Below, in pieces: positions 6,072 through 6,472 of a DNA stretch of 6,472 nt. The notes beneath the pieces were generated by a model. That model made no database searches, was not told the DNA's origin, and saw nothing but the letters and a program-made list of their open reading frames with translations. Every line of letters begins with the position of its first letter. Positions within the stretch are counted from its first letter, which is position 1. Location of the stretch: the NCBI GenBank assembly GCA_938049795.1, contig CALLCD010000182.1, forward strand, positions 1 through 6,472, in the 5' to 3' direction. This DNA comes from an uncultured Hyphomonadaceae bacterium (GTDB lineage: Bacteria > Pseudomonadota > Alphaproteobacteria > Caulobacterales > Hyphomonadaceae). Both the position numbers and the translations under genes were made by a program.

Positions 6072-6472
6072 TTGGATAAGCGTGTGCCTCTTAAAACGTC
6101 TGCCCAAGCGGCAAGTGCCAATCCTGCTCCACCCCCCAAACGCAAATGGGCCGCGCGGCTTGCGCCCTATCGGCGGTCTGACAATAAGCGCGCGATTGGT
6201 GAGTTGTGTTTGACGCTGGGCCTGTTTGCCGCAGCTTGGGCGTTGACCCTGTTCCTGTTCAGGCTGAACCCGTGGCTGACCCCGCTCGGGGTGGTGCCTG
6301 CGGCGGGGCTGCTGGTGCGGGTATTTATCATCCAGCATGATTGCGGTCATGGCGCGATGTTTAACGGGCGGCGGCTGAACGCCTGGGTCGGGCGGGTGCT
6401 TGGCGTGTTGACCTGTACGCCTTATTATTACTGGCAGCATACCCATGCCGTCCATCATGCGCATTCGGGCAA
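6072..6472 (+). CDS. Membrane fatty-acid desaturase, 5' part (cut by window end)
   Basis: The frame is open from the TAG at 6036 to the window edge. It encodes a basic, Pro/Ala-rich N-terminus of about 45 residues, a hydrophobic helix (LCLTLGLFAAAWALTLFLF, encoded about 6204-6260), a second hydrophobic stretch (LGVVPAAGLLVRVFII), then IQHDCGHGAMFNGRRLN and later YYYWQHTHAVHHAHSG. HDCGH is the first histidine box (HxxxH) and HAVHH the second (HxxHH) of membrane di-iron fatty-acyl desaturases; the third box would lie beyond the window. It should insert a double bond in membrane lipid acyl chains (delta-12/omega-type or related); position and substrate cannot be told. No ATG precedes the conserved part. 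Candidates are TTG 6063, TTG 6072 and GTG 6084, none with a strong ribosome site; GGAT at 6074-6077 would suit GTG 6084. The listed start is a compromise. Confidence 0.85.
   Translation, partial: MDKRVPLKTSAQAASANPAPPPKRKWAARLAPYRRSDNKRAIGELCLTLGLFAAAWALTLFLFRLNPWLTPLGVVPAAGLLVRVFIIQHDCGHGAMFNGRRLNAWVGRVLGVLTCTPYYYWQHTHAVHHAHSG

Noticed and set aside
5952..6464. 170-residue - strand open frame over the right end
   Set aside because: It is antisense to the desaturase histidine boxes, which are clear on the + strand; its translation is low-complexity and Arg/Pro/Gln-rich.

Overview
The window looks like chromosomal DNA of an alphaproteobacterium, possibly a marine Hyphomonadaceae/Caulobacterales-type organism. 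The genes are GC-rich, with many GCG, GTG and CGG codons, and non-ATG starts are used. The LeuB, Asd and HDCGH-type desaturase sequences have an alphaproteobacterial look. The phylum and class are fairly secure; the family is a guess made from the sequence without a database search.

Layout from left to right: (1) a small soluble von Willebrand factor A (VWA) domain protein on the + strand, closed by a strong intrinsic terminator; (2) leuB on the + strand (3-isopropylmalate dehydrogenase, leucine biosynthesis); (3) a large membrane-anchored PAS-GGDEF-EAL cyclic-di-GMP protein on the - strand, whose stop codon overlaps the leuB stop tail to tail; (4) an AT-rich gap of about 130 bp; (5) a small NTF2/SnoaL-like protein on the - strand; (6) a 115-bp divergent intergenic region with a perfect CTGCAA-N6-TTGCAG inverted repeat; (7) asd on the + strand (aspartate-semialdehyde dehydrogenase); (8) the 5' part of a membrane fatty-acid desaturase on the + strand, cut off by the window end and lacking an obvious ATG start.

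The two amino-acid genes leuB and asd are often close neighbours in alphaproteobacteria. Here a two-gene block of opposite polarity (NTF2-like protein plus c-di-GMP protein) lies between them. The block is the accessory-looking part of the window: it carries the only AT-rich stretch, has no terminator at its 3' end, and shares a divergent control region with asd.

I do not see a mobile element, CRISPR array, tRNA, rRNA or clear defence/toxin module. Most of the window is ordinary metabolism. The points most worth checking are the divergent operator/promoter candidate, the overlapping convergent stops, the I-site-lacking hybrid GGDEF-EAL protein with an unassigned six-helix membrane domain, and start-codon choices for three genes.
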